64,000 nucleotides of DNA from contig NC_008531.1 in assembly GCF_000014445.1 (NCBI RefSeq), forward strand, positions 1,581,001 to 1,645,000, in the 5' to 3' direction. Below the pieces are notes generated by a model. That model saw only the letters and a list, made by a program, of their open reading frames with translations. It searched no databases and had not been told where the DNA came from. Source of the stretch: Leuconostoc mesenteroides subsp. mesenteroides ATCC 8293 (GTDB taxonomy: Bacteria; Bacillota; Bacilli; Lactobacillales; Lactobacillaceae). This document shows positions 37,709-45,346 of this stretch, piece by piece (position 1 is the stretch's first letter; each line of letters begins with the position of its first letter). The translations under genes were made by a program, and so were the position numbers.

Positions 37709-37717
37709 ATTATAACA
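37709..37717 (-). promoter_or_regulatory. Extended -10 promoter of efp
   Basis: TGTTATAAT (TGn + TATAAT) on the minus strand about 34 bases before the efp ATG; no good -35, as expected for an extended -10. Confidence 0.65.
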
Positions 37718-37760
37718 GAAATCCGTAATTTATGCAGACTTCAAACAAGTTAATATTCTA

Positions 37761-38237
37761 TCACAAATCCTGATTAGGTTCAATATTTTTTTTGTTTAAC
37801 TCCGGTTGGACAATTAAGTTTTGGAAGCGTTTCAGTGTTTTAAGAAAGGATTTGCCTTCTTCTACACCAAAAATATCCAACCATTTATGAAAACGCTGTT
37901 GCACTTTCATCGTCATCTGTTTTTCAACAGCCTTCCCTTCTGACGTCAAAACTAGTAGCACACGGCGATGGTCTTTTTCATCAGGCATATGTTTTAAGTA
38001 GCCACAATCAAATAATGGTTTTAATTGGCGAGCAACAGCTCCTTTGGTTACACCACGATCTTTAGCTATTTTGGTCATCGTTAGTGGCTCATCACTATCC
38101 GCAACAGCGGCCATAATAAGCCACTGCTCAAAAGAAGCACCATATTCGCTCGTTGGTTGCGAAATTAGTTTTTCAAGATTCTTTAATGCCGACATATATA
38201 CATTAATAGATTCATTCAATAATTCTGAGTTTTGCAT
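37761..38237 (-). CDS. MarR family transcriptional regulator
   Basis: 158 residues. Winged helix with PLTMTKIAKDRGVTKGAVARQLKPL and wing DEKDHRRVLLVLTSEGKAV. Target not visible. Starts four bases after the LOG-like gene stop (GAAGGTTGATGT as binding site), so the two are one transcript and it may control it. Confidence 0.9.
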   Translation of the reverse strand: MQNSELLNESINVYMSALKNLEKLISQPTSEYGASFEQWLIMAAVADSDEPLTMTKIAKDRGVTKGAVARQLKPLFDCGYLKHMPDEKDHRRVLLVLTSEGKAVEKQMTMKVQQRFHKWLDIFGVEEGKSFLKTLKRFQNLIVQPELNKKNIEPNQDL

Positions 38238-38240
38238 ACA

Positions 38241-38792
38241 TCAACCTTCAAAATTTTCTAAATACTCGAACATTGCATCAATTGAATCAAACATTTGAAT
38301 ACATCTCATATCATGCTCACTTACAAAACCATCTTCGTAAACTTCATTTAACCATGCCCAAAATTTATCATAGAAACCGTTAACGTTAAAAAGTGCCAAC
38401 GGTTTATCGTGTAAATGAATTTTTGACCAACTGATAACTTGTGCTATCTCCTCTAAGGTTCCAAAACCACCTGGTAGCACAATAAAAACATCAGAATTAT
38501 CCATTAATAGTTGCTTACGATCTGTCATCGTGTTCACTTCTATTAACTGCGTAATTTCTGAAGCCTCAAATGCCTCCTCAGCAAGATTACGAGGTGAAAT
38601 CCCTAGAACTGAACCACCGGCTTCCATGGCACTTCGGGCGGTGGCACCCATTAAGCCATCCTTCCCTGCGCCAAAAACCAACTTGATTTTTTTCAGAGCA
38701 ATTCTTTTACCAAGTTCTTCTGCTGCCTCTATGTACTGTGGGTCATTACCTGATTGTGATCCCATAAAAACGCCAATAGATGATATTTTCAT
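38241..38792 (-). CDS. LOG family protein (cytokinin-type nucleoside 5'-monophosphate phosphoribohydrolase)
   Basis: 183 residues. Rossmann fold with signature LPGGFGTLEEIAQVISW and ISPRNLAEE, start SIGVFMGSQSGNDPQY. LOG enzymes cleave the N-glycosidic bond of nucleotide monophosphates; the bacterial substrate is usually unknown. Cotranscribed with the MarR gene. Confidence 0.9.
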   Translation of the reverse strand: MKISSIGVFMGSQSGNDPQYIEAAEELGKRIALKKIKLVFGAGKDGLMGATARSAMEAGGSVLGISPRNLAEEAFEASEITQLIEVNTMTDRKQLLMDNSDVFIVLPGGFGTLEEIAQVISWSKIHLHDKPLALFNVNGFYDKFWAWLNEVYEDGFVSEHDMRCIQMFDSIDAMFEYLENFEG

Positions 38793-38930
38793 ATGTTTAT
38801 CCCTAATAATAATTTATCAATTATTGGTTTATTAATCAAGCAAGTGGTTGAAATCTTAGTTTATGTGGTAAACTAGAAAATAAGGTTTTGTTCGTGACAA
38901 ATTACTATACTATATTTAATGGAGGCATTT

Positions 38931-39143
38931 ATGATTTATAAAATTTACTACCAAGAACACCCTGAACGCAATCCAAAGCGTGAAACAACAATTTCAATGT
39001 ACATTGAGGCCGAAAGTTTGCCACAAGCACGTGAAATTATTGAAGAAAACACAGAATACAATGTGGAGTTTATCGAAGAATTATCTGATAAGGCTGTAAC
39101 TTATGAAAAGGCCAATCCTAACTTCGAAGTTACAACATTCTAA
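38931..39143 (+). CDS. rpoY: RNA polymerase epsilon subunit (RpoY/YkzG)
   Basis: 70 residues. MIYKIYYQEHPERNPKRETT and IEAESLPQAREIIEEN are family features; small Gp2-like fold bound near the RNAP cleft in Firmicutes. ATG at 38931 with GGAGGCATTT before it. Stop overlaps the ATG of rnjA (TAATG), the conserved ykzG-rnjA arrangement. Confidence 0.93.
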   Translation: MIYKIYYQEHPERNPKRETTISMYIEAESLPQAREIIEENTEYNVEFIEELSDKAVTYEKANPNFEVTTF

Positions 39144-40825
39144 TGACATATTCTGTAGATATCAAACCTAACGAAGTCGCAGTTTATGCGCTAGGCGGTT
39201 TAGGCGAGATTGGTAAGAACACGTACGGTATCGAGTACCAAAATGAAATTATCGTCGTCGACGCGGGCATTAAGTTCCCAGAAGACGAATTGCTCGGTAT
39301 TGATTACGTTATTCCTGACTATACTTATTTAGTTGATAATATCGATCGCGTTAAAGCACTGGTTATCACCCACGGACACGAAGACCATATCGGTGCAATC
39401 GCCTACTTTTTGCAAGCTGTTAATGTTCCAGTTTACGCTGGCCCATTAGCAATGGCATTAATTAAGAACAAACTCGAAGAAAAACAGATGCTTAATCGCG
39501 TCGAACTTCATGAAATTACTGATGGCTCAGTACTGGAATTTGATCAGTTAAGTGTCGAGTTTTTCCGTACCACTCACTCTATACCTGACGTATTTGGTGT
39601 AGCTGTACACACACCAGTTGGGACTATTGTAGAAACTGGTGATTTTAAGTTTGATCTGACACCAACTACTAAGCAGCCACCTAACCTTTGGTCAATGGCA
39701 CGTATTGGCGAAAATGGTGTATTACTCATGATGAGTGATTCAACCAATGCTGAACGCCCTGAATGGACGAAGTCAGAAGCATGGGTAGCAAAATCTGTTA
39801 ACCATATATTTGATAAAATTCAACATGGACGTATTATATTTGCAACGTTTGCTTCTAATATGAACCGTGTTCGCATGGCTACAGATGCAGCTATTGCACA
39901 TGGGCGTAAAATTGCGGTATTTGGCCGTTCAATGGAATCAGCTGTTACTAATGGTCGTGCCTTGGGATATCTAAATATCCCTGATGATATGCTGGTCGAA
40001 CAATCAGAAATCAAACATATTCCTGACGATGAATTACTTATTCTATCAACTGGTTCTCAAGGTGAACCGATGGCTGCCCTGGCACGAATTGCTGAAGGAA
40101 CACATAAGCAAATTCGTTTGAAGCCAAAAGACAATGTTATTTTCTCCTCTTCACCAATTCCAGGTAATACAGCATCTGTAAACGCTGTTATTAATAAATT
40201 ACAAGAAGGTGGCGCTAATGTCATCTACGGTAAAGTTAATAACATCCACACTTCTGGTCACGGTGGTCAAGAAGAAGAAAAGTTAATGATTGCTTTGTTG
40301 AAGCCTAAATTTTTCATGCCTGTTCACGGTGAATATCGTATGTTAAAAGTCCACGCTTCATTAGCACATGAGCTAGAAGTACCAGAAGACCATACTTTCA
40401 TTTTAGAAAATGGTGATGTCTTGGCTCTGGATGGTGAAAATGCACGCGTTGCTGGACATTTCCCTGGCGATGACACATACATTGACGGATCAGGAATCGG
40501 TGATATCGGTTCAGTTGTGTTACATGATCGTCAAAAGCTGTCACAAGATGGCTTAGTTGTTGTTACTGCAACAATCGATTTGAAAAAGAAAGAGATTTTA
40601 TCTGGACCAGATATTTTATCACGTGGTTTTGTCTATATGCGTGAATCTGGCGATTTGATTAATGAAGGTCGACGTGTCATTTTCAGCACAATGCGCCGCG
40701 TTATGAATAGTTCAAACAATAGCGAGTCAGATATTCGTCAAGCTGTTATTGATGACTTGTCTCGTTTCCTATTCAAAGAAACAGCTCGCAAACCAATGAT
40801 TATGCCAATGCTAATTTTGGTTTAA
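39143..40825 (+). CDS. rnjA: Ribonuclease J1
   Basis: 560 residues. Metallo-beta-lactamase/beta-CASP RNase: ITHGHEDHIGAIAYFL, MSDSTNAERP, STGSQGEPMAALARIAEGTH, NIHTSGHGGQEE and FMPVHGEYRML. 5'-3' exo- and endonuclease in mRNA decay and rRNA maturation. Ends in a clear terminator; the prophage begins beyond it. Confidence 0.97.
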   Translation: MTYSVDIKPNEVAVYALGGLGEIGKNTYGIEYQNEIIVVDAGIKFPEDELLGIDYVIPDYTYLVDNIDRVKALVITHGHEDHIGAIAYFLQAVNVPVYAGPLAMALIKNKLEEKQMLNRVELHEITDGSVLEFDQLSVEFFRTTHSIPDVFGVAVHTPVGTIVETGDFKFDLTPTTKQPPNLWSMARIGENGVLLMMSDSTNAERPEWTKSEAWVAKSVNHIFDKIQHGRIIFATFASNMNRVRMATDAAIAHGRKIAVFGRSMESAVTNGRALGYLNIPDDMLVEQSEIKHIPDDELLILSTGSQGEPMAALARIAEGTHKQIRLKPKDNVIFSSSPIPGNTASVNAVINKLQEGGANVIYGKVNNIHTSGHGGQEEEKLMIALLKPKFFMPVHGEYRMLKVHASLAHELEVPEDHTFILENGDVLALDGENARVAGHFPGDDTYIDGSGIGDIGSVVLHDRQKLSQDGLVVVTATIDLKKKEILSGPDILSRGFVYMRESGDLINEGRRVIFSTMRRVMNSSNNSESDIRQAVIDDLSRFLFKETARKPMIMPMLILV

Positions 40826-40827
40826 AT

Positions 40828-40874
40828 AAAACCGCTATGTATCAACATTTACAAGAAGTTGATTAGCGGTTTTT
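40828..40874 (+). terminator. Terminator of rpoY-rnjA
   Basis: Outer stem AAACCGCTA / TAGCGGTTT with inner stem ATCAAC / GTTGAT and T run (TTTTTG) at the end. Last clearly chromosomal feature before the phage. Confidence 0.88.
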
Positions 40875-40958
40875 GTTTTACTTATTTTCTAAAAATTCAC
40901 TATTATTCATTATTTTTCACTTAAAATTTACTACATTTGCTACAAATTTACTACAAAT

Positions 40959-41092
40959 AAAAAACCGACTAGATTAATTTCTAGCCGGTTTTTTAACGAG
41001 TTTCATCTATATAGAAACCTAGCAGGATGCGCAATAAATTGATAATCACCTTGGGAGGATATTATCATGGAGTTTGACTGCCAGCTAGGCGT
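40959..41092 (-). ncRNA. Candidate sRNA at the prophage junction with CCUCC-containing hairpin
   Basis: Minus-strand promoter TTGCAA (41128-41123), 18-base spacer, TAGAAT (41104-41099), then about 134 bases ending in a terminator whose arms are 40981-40994 and 40959-40972, with T6. The body holds TGATAAT/ATTATCA closing a loop with ATCCTCCCAAGG, enclosed by CCTAGC/GCTAGG. The loop is complementary to Shine-Dalgarno sequences. The opposite strand contains a short reading frame (ATG at 41055) preceded by GGGAGGATATTATC in the same hairpin, so a sense/antisense (type I) pair is possible. Confidence 0.5.
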
Positions 41093-41133
41093 AAAATAAT
41101 TCTACTATATTGACATGCATTTTTGCAAGTAAA

Positions 41134-41210
41134 AAGCCTAACAGATGAATAAGCGAACAAAAATAACTCAGGTAATTATACTTATAGAGCGAAGAAAGTC
41201 TGTTAGGCTT
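41134..41210. repeat. Long-loop inverted repeat
   Basis: Perfect 12-base arms AAGCCTAACAGA (41134-41145) and TCTGTTAGGCTT (41199-41210) around 53 bases. In the minus direction it is followed by TTTTT, so it may end a leftward transcript; in the plus direction by AAAAATAA. Purpose unknown. Confidence 0.6.
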
Positions 41211-41265
41211 AAAAATAATTATACACTACTAATTTTAAAAAGTGTTTTTAAATATTTTGTAATAA

Positions 41266-41308
41266 AAAGACCCGATAGGGGTAAAGCTTCTCGGAATGCT
41301 ATCGGGCC
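41266..41308 (-). terminator. Terminator of the SOS-box gene
   Basis: Arms CCCGATAG (41271-41278) / CTATCGGG (41299-41306) with extra outer G/C pairing, followed on the minus strand by TCTTTTTATT. About 80 bases after the stop of the 85-residue gene. Confidence 0.65.
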
Positions 41309-41386
41309 GCGTAATTACTTTTAATATAATTACATGATTATTTTAACCAATAAATTCTCCGAAAACAATAACTAATATTAAATCCA

Positions 41387-41644
41387 TCAAAAATCGCCAA
41401 GTTCTACATTTACGTTTGTTTCTTTCTTGATATGTTTCGCTAATTCAGGCATACGATCCTTTTCAGATTCATTATATCTACCTATTTGTTCAGAATGTGT
41501 GGCCATACCTATTTTGGCGTACTCAAAGAACACGTTTAACTGCTTGGAATATTTTTGATACACGATGCGCACCCAATACAGGGTGTTCTTCTGTTTAGTG
41601 AATCGCTTCTTGATTTCTTCGATTAGTTTGTCGTCGTAGTTCAT
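41387..41644 (-). CDS. Small prophage protein under a LexA-type box
   Basis: 85 residues, not recognised. Basic and helical: NYDDKLIEEIKKRFTKQKN at the start, aromatic-rich LYWVRIVYQKYSKQLNVFFEY in the middle, DRMPELAKHIKKETNVNVELGDF at the end; no membrane segment. Its consensus promoter has a LexA-type palindrome filling the spacer, and a second inverted repeat AATGTCA/TGACATT (41646-41665) overlaps the -10 and flanks the binding site AGAGGTG. Position at the attachment end and SOS control recall the Tum antirepressor of phage 186; sequence similarity to Tum was not seen, so this is inference. Confidence 0.72.
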   Translation of the reverse strand: MNYDDKLIEEIKKRFTKQKNTLYWVRIVYQKYSKQLNVFFEYAKIGMATHSEQIGRYNESEKDRMPELAKHIKKETNVNVELGDF

Positions 41645-41662
41645 AATGTCACCTCTATGACA

Positions 41663-41691
41663 TTATACGAACACTTGTTCCTTATTGCAAT
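41663..41691 (-). promoter_or_regulatory. Promoter with SOS (LexA) box in the spacer
   Basis: Minus-strand TTGCAA (41691-41686), 17 bases, TATAAT (41668-41663). The spacer contains GAACACTTGTTC (41670-41681), perfect GAAC-N4-GTTC. Read on the minus strand, GGAACAAGTGTTC equals the 13 bases at the dinB box. Confidence 0.85.
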
Positions 41692-41757
41692 TTTTTATTT
41701 ATAAATGAAATATAGTATAATTACCATTATATAAAGATTTATGGAGAATAATTCATC

Positions 41758-42234
41758 ATGGATGGAACTATATCGGAGACAGAAGTTCACAAAGGTTGGA
41801 ATATTTATACAGACGTATCTTATGCCTGTGATATCCTTTTTTATGCAATCGCAGGCATAACATCGATTGTAACCTTCATATTTGGTAATAAAACATTTGT
41901 AATGTTTTGCCTGATGACCATATTACCGACCACTATAATGCACATTTTTTTGTTTGGTTTCTTTCGTTATTATTACAGCAAACACAGGTTTTTTAAAATC
42001 TATGTCACGGTATTTACTATTGGATTTGTATTTTTAATGGCCGTATTAACAACAAACGCAATTAATCAAAACGTTGTATTTGATTACCTAGTTCATAATT
42101 TAGGCCAAAAAATGGTTAATAAAATATTTGAATTTATCATGCTAATTTCAATCATAGAAATCATTACCTTTAAGATGACTGTAAAATCGCTTTCAAAAGA
42201 AATAACATCTTACGTAACTGACAAAAGGGGATAA
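41758..42234 (+). CDS. Prophage membrane protein, probable lysogenic conversion gene
   Basis: 158 residues, not recognised. Four hydrophobic segments: around DILFYAIAGITSIVTFIFG, FVMFCLMTILPTTIMHIFLF, FKIYVTVFTIGFVFLMAVLT and KIFEFIMLISIIEIITF. Plus strand, against the late genes; TATAAT at 41716-41721 gives it its own promoter. GGAGAATAATTCATC precedes the ATG. Partner gene follows seven bases later. Superinfection exclusion or host modification is a guess from position. Confidence 0.7.
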   Translation: MDGTISETEVHKGWNIYTDVSYACDILFYAIAGITSIVTFIFGNKTFVMFCLMTILPTTIMHIFLFGFFRYYYSKHRFFKIYVTVFTIGFVFLMAVLTTNAINQNVVFDYLVHNLGQKMVNKIFEFIMLISIIEIITFKMTVKSLSKEITSYVTDKRG

Positions 42235-42240
42235 TAAACC

Positions 42241-42837
42241 ATGAACATGATTTTATACTATGTTATCTGTTTACCTCTTGTTTTAATTATTTCTTACATT
42301 CTATCTATATTTATGGTTACCAAAAGCTTTTTCTTTTTTATGATGACATTTGTATTAGCAATAACATCTAGAATAATAAGAAAAAAACGTATTACACTAA
42401 TACAAGACGATATGAATCGTGATGTAAATAAAATATTATCATCATTACATGATTGGACAGATGATCAAGTGATAGAATTACTTAACCAACCATCCTCTAA
42501 TCCCGAATGTGCTATAAATGCTTGGAGACAAGCAACTGATACTTCAATTAATCGTTATGAATGTTCTGAAGAAGAGGCTAAAGACATAATTAAGCTCCAA
42601 GGAACTTACAGTTTAATTAAGGCTATCAGAACCTACTCCGTCTTATTATCAACAAATTCAGAAATGCAAAACTATATTCATAGCAGCTGGGGTGAACTTA
42701 AAAAAACTTTTAGAGAAAACAAAACTAGCAAAAATGATAACAATGACATTAAAAATTTGTTCGTAAACTTTACCAAAGTTATTATAGATAGTGATATTGC
42801 AAGCAGTAAAGATTCTGCGACTAGCAAGATAAAATAA
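42241..42837 (+). CDS. Membrane-anchored prophage protein, partner of the preceding gene
   Basis: 198 residues, not recognised. Two N-terminal membrane segments (MILYYVICLPLVLIISYILS, FFFFMMTFVLAITS) then a basic patch RRIIRKKR-like (SRIIRKKRITL) and ~150-residue cytoplasmic helical domain (DWTDDQVIELLNQPSSNPEC, AWRQATDTSINRYE). AAAGGGGATAATAAACC precedes the ATG. Forms a two-gene unit with the four-helix protein and ends in a terminator. Resembles the layout of membrane-associated phage exclusion pairs, but no family was matched. Confidence 0.7.
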   Translation: MNMILYYVICLPLVLIISYILSIFMVTKSFFFFMMTFVLAITSRIIRKKRITLIQDDMNRDVNKILSSLHDWTDDQVIELLNQPSSNPECAINAWRQATDTSINRYECSEEEAKDIIKLQGTYSLIKAIRTYSVLLSTNSEMQNYIHSSWGELKKTFRENKTSKNDNNDIKNLFVNFTKVIIDSDIASSKDSATSKIK

Positions 42838-42874
42838 AAAACGCCCAACTGAACATTACAGTCGGGCATTTTTT
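42836..42874. terminator. Bidirectional terminator between conversion genes and lysis genes
   Basis: AAAAAACGCCCAACTG (42836-42851) pairs with CAGTCGGGCATTTTTT (42859-42874) with two mismatches; A/T runs on both flanks. Ends the plus-strand pair and the whole leftward late transcript. Confidence 0.82.
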
Positions 42875-42877
42875 AAG

Positions 42878-43182
42878 TTATTCAGTTTTCTTATCTTCCG
42901 TTTTACCAAACCCGTTGGCGAAACCATCAATAATAGAGGTAATCGACTTCGTAGCCGTTTCATTCAACCCGGTTGAAGCAAAACCAGCCCATACACCTAG
43001 CACGATGTCTTGCACTAACTTTGTGTCTTTGGTGTAAAGTGATAAGCCTACTGCTACCAAGGCACCTACAATTACAGCTATTAAGGGAACAGATGATTAT
43101 TAATTTTGGTAGGTTTTAGCACCTGCACAATTAACCACACGATTACTAAAATCGCGATATTTGAATCTACATTAAATGTCAT
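42878..43182 (-). pseudogene. Phage holin (A118-like), frameshifted
   Basis: The ATG at 43182 has AAGGAGAAATA before it and reads MTFNVDSNIAILVIVWLIVQ then VLKPTKINNHLFP and stops at 43083-43081. The other frame continues exactly as LIAVIVGALVAVGLSLYTKD and runs to 42878, ending GFGKTEDKKTE. Restoring one T in CCCTTAATAG (minus strand, 43088-43079) would give one ~101-residue holin with two membrane segments and the family segment VWAGFASTGLNE. No good slippery heptamer is present, so a mutation or sequence error is likelier than programmed shifting. Lies between lysin and terminator, the normal holin place. Confidence 0.8.
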
Positions 43183-43191
43183 TATTTCTCC

Positions 43192-44283
43192 TTATTTGAT
43201 TGTGGCAAACGCCTTCATCATGCTGACTGGTTCGCCGCCAATTTCAACATTGATAGTTGTTGCTGTTTGACTAATCACTTTGTACTTACCGTTCAAAGTG
43301 AAGTACTCCATACGTCCGTTGTTGCCTTGAATATATTGATTACTCAACTTATTACCATATTTATCAGTCAATGTCATAGCTGAAATAGGAATATAGTTGT
43401 TGTAATCAATAGGCTTGATACTCATATCAATGTTGACACCGTACATTTTGTTATTGTACTTAGTCCAGTAATCAGCAACATATACACCACTGAAGGTTGC
43501 GTATTGTGTCTTAGCTGGTGTACTTGGCGTGTTAGTTGATTGACTTGGCTTAGAAGCAACTTGCTCAGCTGGCTTGTTGTTATCCAATGAACCAACCACC
43601 ATGACGTTGCCGTCAACTCCGTAGTGATTATCAGCGTATTGCCAAATCTTCACGTTGGAATAGTTAGGGAAATATTGCATAGGTGGTGTTGCTTGATGTG
43701 CTGTAGTTAAGTACCAAGCTAACCACAAAGCGTTAGGATAACGAGCGTTAATACGACTTAAATCAACGTATGAGTTCACATAGCTAGTGTAGCTATAAAA
43801 CATAGGCTTATACCCAGAGGCGTAAATCTGATCCATGAACGCTAGAATAGCCGTTGTATTATTGGCCTTGTTTGCACCAGCGCCTGCTTCATAATCCATT
43901 GCGATGTATGAACCTTTGGCTAGCCCTGCATTTTGTGCATCTTGAACGGCTAACTGAGCTGAATAAGTAGCTTCACTCACCGAGTCACCTACTTGTGCCC
44001 AGAAGTAACCGCCTGTTTGCATACCAACTGCATCAGCGTTGTGAATCTGTGCGTAGGCTTTCGGGTTACTATAATGAGCACCCTCACCGCCACCTCGTCC
44101 ACCTAGCTTAACCATAGTAAAGTTATCGCCAACTTGCTTAAACGAATTGAAATAATTTGCTGTATCACCTTGATAACTGGCAACATCAATGCCATTAGTA
44201 TTAGCTGACACGCCTGTGATCATTGCACCAAAAAAGGCAACCGCTCCGATTGAAGCGACTACCCATCGTTTTAATTTATTCAA
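43192..44283 (-). CDS. Endolysin: GH25 muramidase with Sec signal
   Basis: 363 residues. Residues 1-28 are a classical signal peptide (KRWVVASIGAVAFFGAMITG then VSANT). GH25 domain follows: NGIDVASYQGD, MVKLGGRGGG, YIAMDYEAGAGA with the catalytic acids, LWLAWY, VKIWQYADNHYGVDG. A Ser/Thr/Pro linker leads to a ~100-residue C-terminal domain, probably cell-wall binding. The start is TTG at 44283 with GGGAGGTTTGAAAA. A Sec-exported lysin resembles those of Oenococcus phages, where the holin triggers rather than transports. Confidence 0.92.
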   Translation of the reverse strand: MNKLKRWVVASIGAVAFFGAMITGVSANTNGIDVASYQGDTANYFNSFKQVGDNFTMVKLGGRGGGEGAHYSNPKAYAQIHNADAVGMQTGGYFWAQVGDSVSEATYSAQLAVQDAQNAGLAKGSYIAMDYEAGAGANKANNTTAILAFMDQIYASGYKPMFYSYTSYVNSYVDLSRINARYPNALWLAWYLTTAHQATPPMQYFPNYSNVKIWQYADNHYGVDGNVMVVGSLDNNKPAEQVASKPSQSTNTPSTPAKTQYATFSGVYVADYWTKYNNKMYGVNIDMSIKPIDYNNYIPISAMTLTDKYGNKLSNQYIQGNNGRMEYFTLNGKYKVISQTATTINVEIGGEPVSMMKAFATIK

Positions 44284-44286
44284 TTT

Positions 44287-44511
44287 TCAAACCTCCCATT
44301 TATCGTGTTTCCACGTTTCCAATTTAGTAAGCCGTATCTCATGGTTGTCCGTGATACTGTTAGATATTTTTAGCTCGTCTTTTAAGCTAGCGATATCCGT
44401 TCTCAATCCATTAATTGAGTTCACAATGGTATTCTTCAATACCCACCACAAACCACCCAGAAGAATAGACCCCACACTTAGCCAACTCAACAAATCATGT
44501 GGCATTTGCAT
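44287..44511 (-). CDS. Small membrane protein, XhlA/holin-like
   Basis: 74 residues. One membrane segment near the N terminus (LSWLSVGSILLGGLWWVLKN) and a C-terminal coiled-coil (LRTDIASLKDELKISNSITD, then NHEIRLTKLETWKHDKW), the layout of XhlA-type phage proteins that accompany holins. Starts after AAAGGAGGTGAATAA; its stop lies within the lysin's binding site. Could support lysis despite the broken holin, which is inference. Confidence 0.7.
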   Translation of the reverse strand: MQMPHDLLSWLSVGSILLGGLWWVLKNTIVNSINGLRTDIASLKDELKISNSITDNHEIRLTKLETWKHDKWEV

Positions 44512-44528
44512 TTATTCACCTCCTTTCT

Positions 44529-45335
44529 TTAACGACCTACTGGCAATGGATAGCTCATAGAACCAACCAAATTACCACAATGATTATCTACAACCCTTAC
44601 CCATAATGTAGTTGTGTCATTCACATAACTGATAACAGGGTAGATTGAAGTAGCACCAATATCACTAGAAGCTGATGCAATTTCCACGTCTGGGCGTAGG
44701 CTCCATGGAACGCGCCCTATTTGATTACCATTGTTTGCCTTAGATACGTCTACTCCACGCCATCTAAGGAACATAACATTGTCCCTTACACGATATTGAG
44801 CGTAACAAGGGGCACCATTATCAGACCACAATTTTGAGCCAGTACTAGCAATATCAAGGTTTAGCCATCCGCTGTCATTCAACATTGGGTTATGTTGTGT
44901 AACTGTTCCTGATGTAGCAGTAGTACTGAATGTAGCTAATGGTAATTCATAAATAAAGCCACCATTGTTAAGGTCTTCTTGTACTAAATCACCTGTTACA
45001 GCACTAGGATATACTTGATTAATTGTTGGGTAATAGTTTGGTTGCCCTGCTTGTCCTTGTACCGTGTTAGCCTTTGATAGGTCAACAACGATGCAAAGAT
45101 TACCGTTTGAGTTGGCTGGTAGTGTGATTTGTGTAGGACTTGTAACCTCTACTAAGCGCCCCAGAACGATTACTTGCCCTGTATCAACGGTTGCTGTTAG
45201 TCCATTGACTGTTATTTTTAATTCCTTACCTCTTTTTAATACTCCTGAAGTATCACCACCTAAAGCTGATTGTGCTGATGCCACTTCGCGCGGTGTGACA
45301 AAAGCACGATCACTGGTATACATTGTTATGGCCAT
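44529..45335 (-). CDS. Phage tail-tip/baseplate or receptor-binding protein
   Basis: 268 residues. N-terminal region AITMYTSDRAFVTPREVASA and small beta-domain, then a C-terminal beta-rich part from about residue 160 (WLNLDIASTGSKLWSDNGAP, VMFLRWRGVDVSKANNGNQI). This build, an upper-baseplate-like N-terminal domain with a beta head, is usual for appendages that bind host sugars. Not matched to a named family. GGAGGAATAGTA precedes the ATG. Confidence 0.6.
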   Translation of the reverse strand: MAITMYTSDRAFVTPREVASAQSALGGDTSGVLKRGKELKITVNGLTATVDTGQVIVLGRLVEVTSPTQITLPANSNGNLCIVVDLSKANTVQGQAGQPNYYPTINQVYPSAVTGDLVQEDLNNGGFIYELPLATFSTTATSGTVTQHNPMLNDSGWLNLDIASTGSKLWSDNGAPCYAQYRVRDNVMFLRWRGVDVSKANNGNQIGRVPWSLRPDVEIASASSDIGATSIYPVISYVNDTTTLWVRVVDNHCGNLVGSMSYPLPVGR

Positions 45336-45346
45336 TACTATTCCTC

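Noticed and set aside
41010..41016. TATATAG as a plus-strand promoter for the 10-codon frame
   Set aside because: No acceptable -35 at 16-18 bases, and it lies just after a terminator; the minus-strand promoter is clearly better.
40875..41400. tRNA gene as phage attachment site
   Set aside because: No T-loop GGTTCGAATC-like segment or cloverleaf on either strand.
43060..43062. A separate 60-residue protein starting at TTG 43060
   Set aside because: No binding site and the sequence before it in the same frame continues a holin; better explained as the 3' part of a frameshifted gene.
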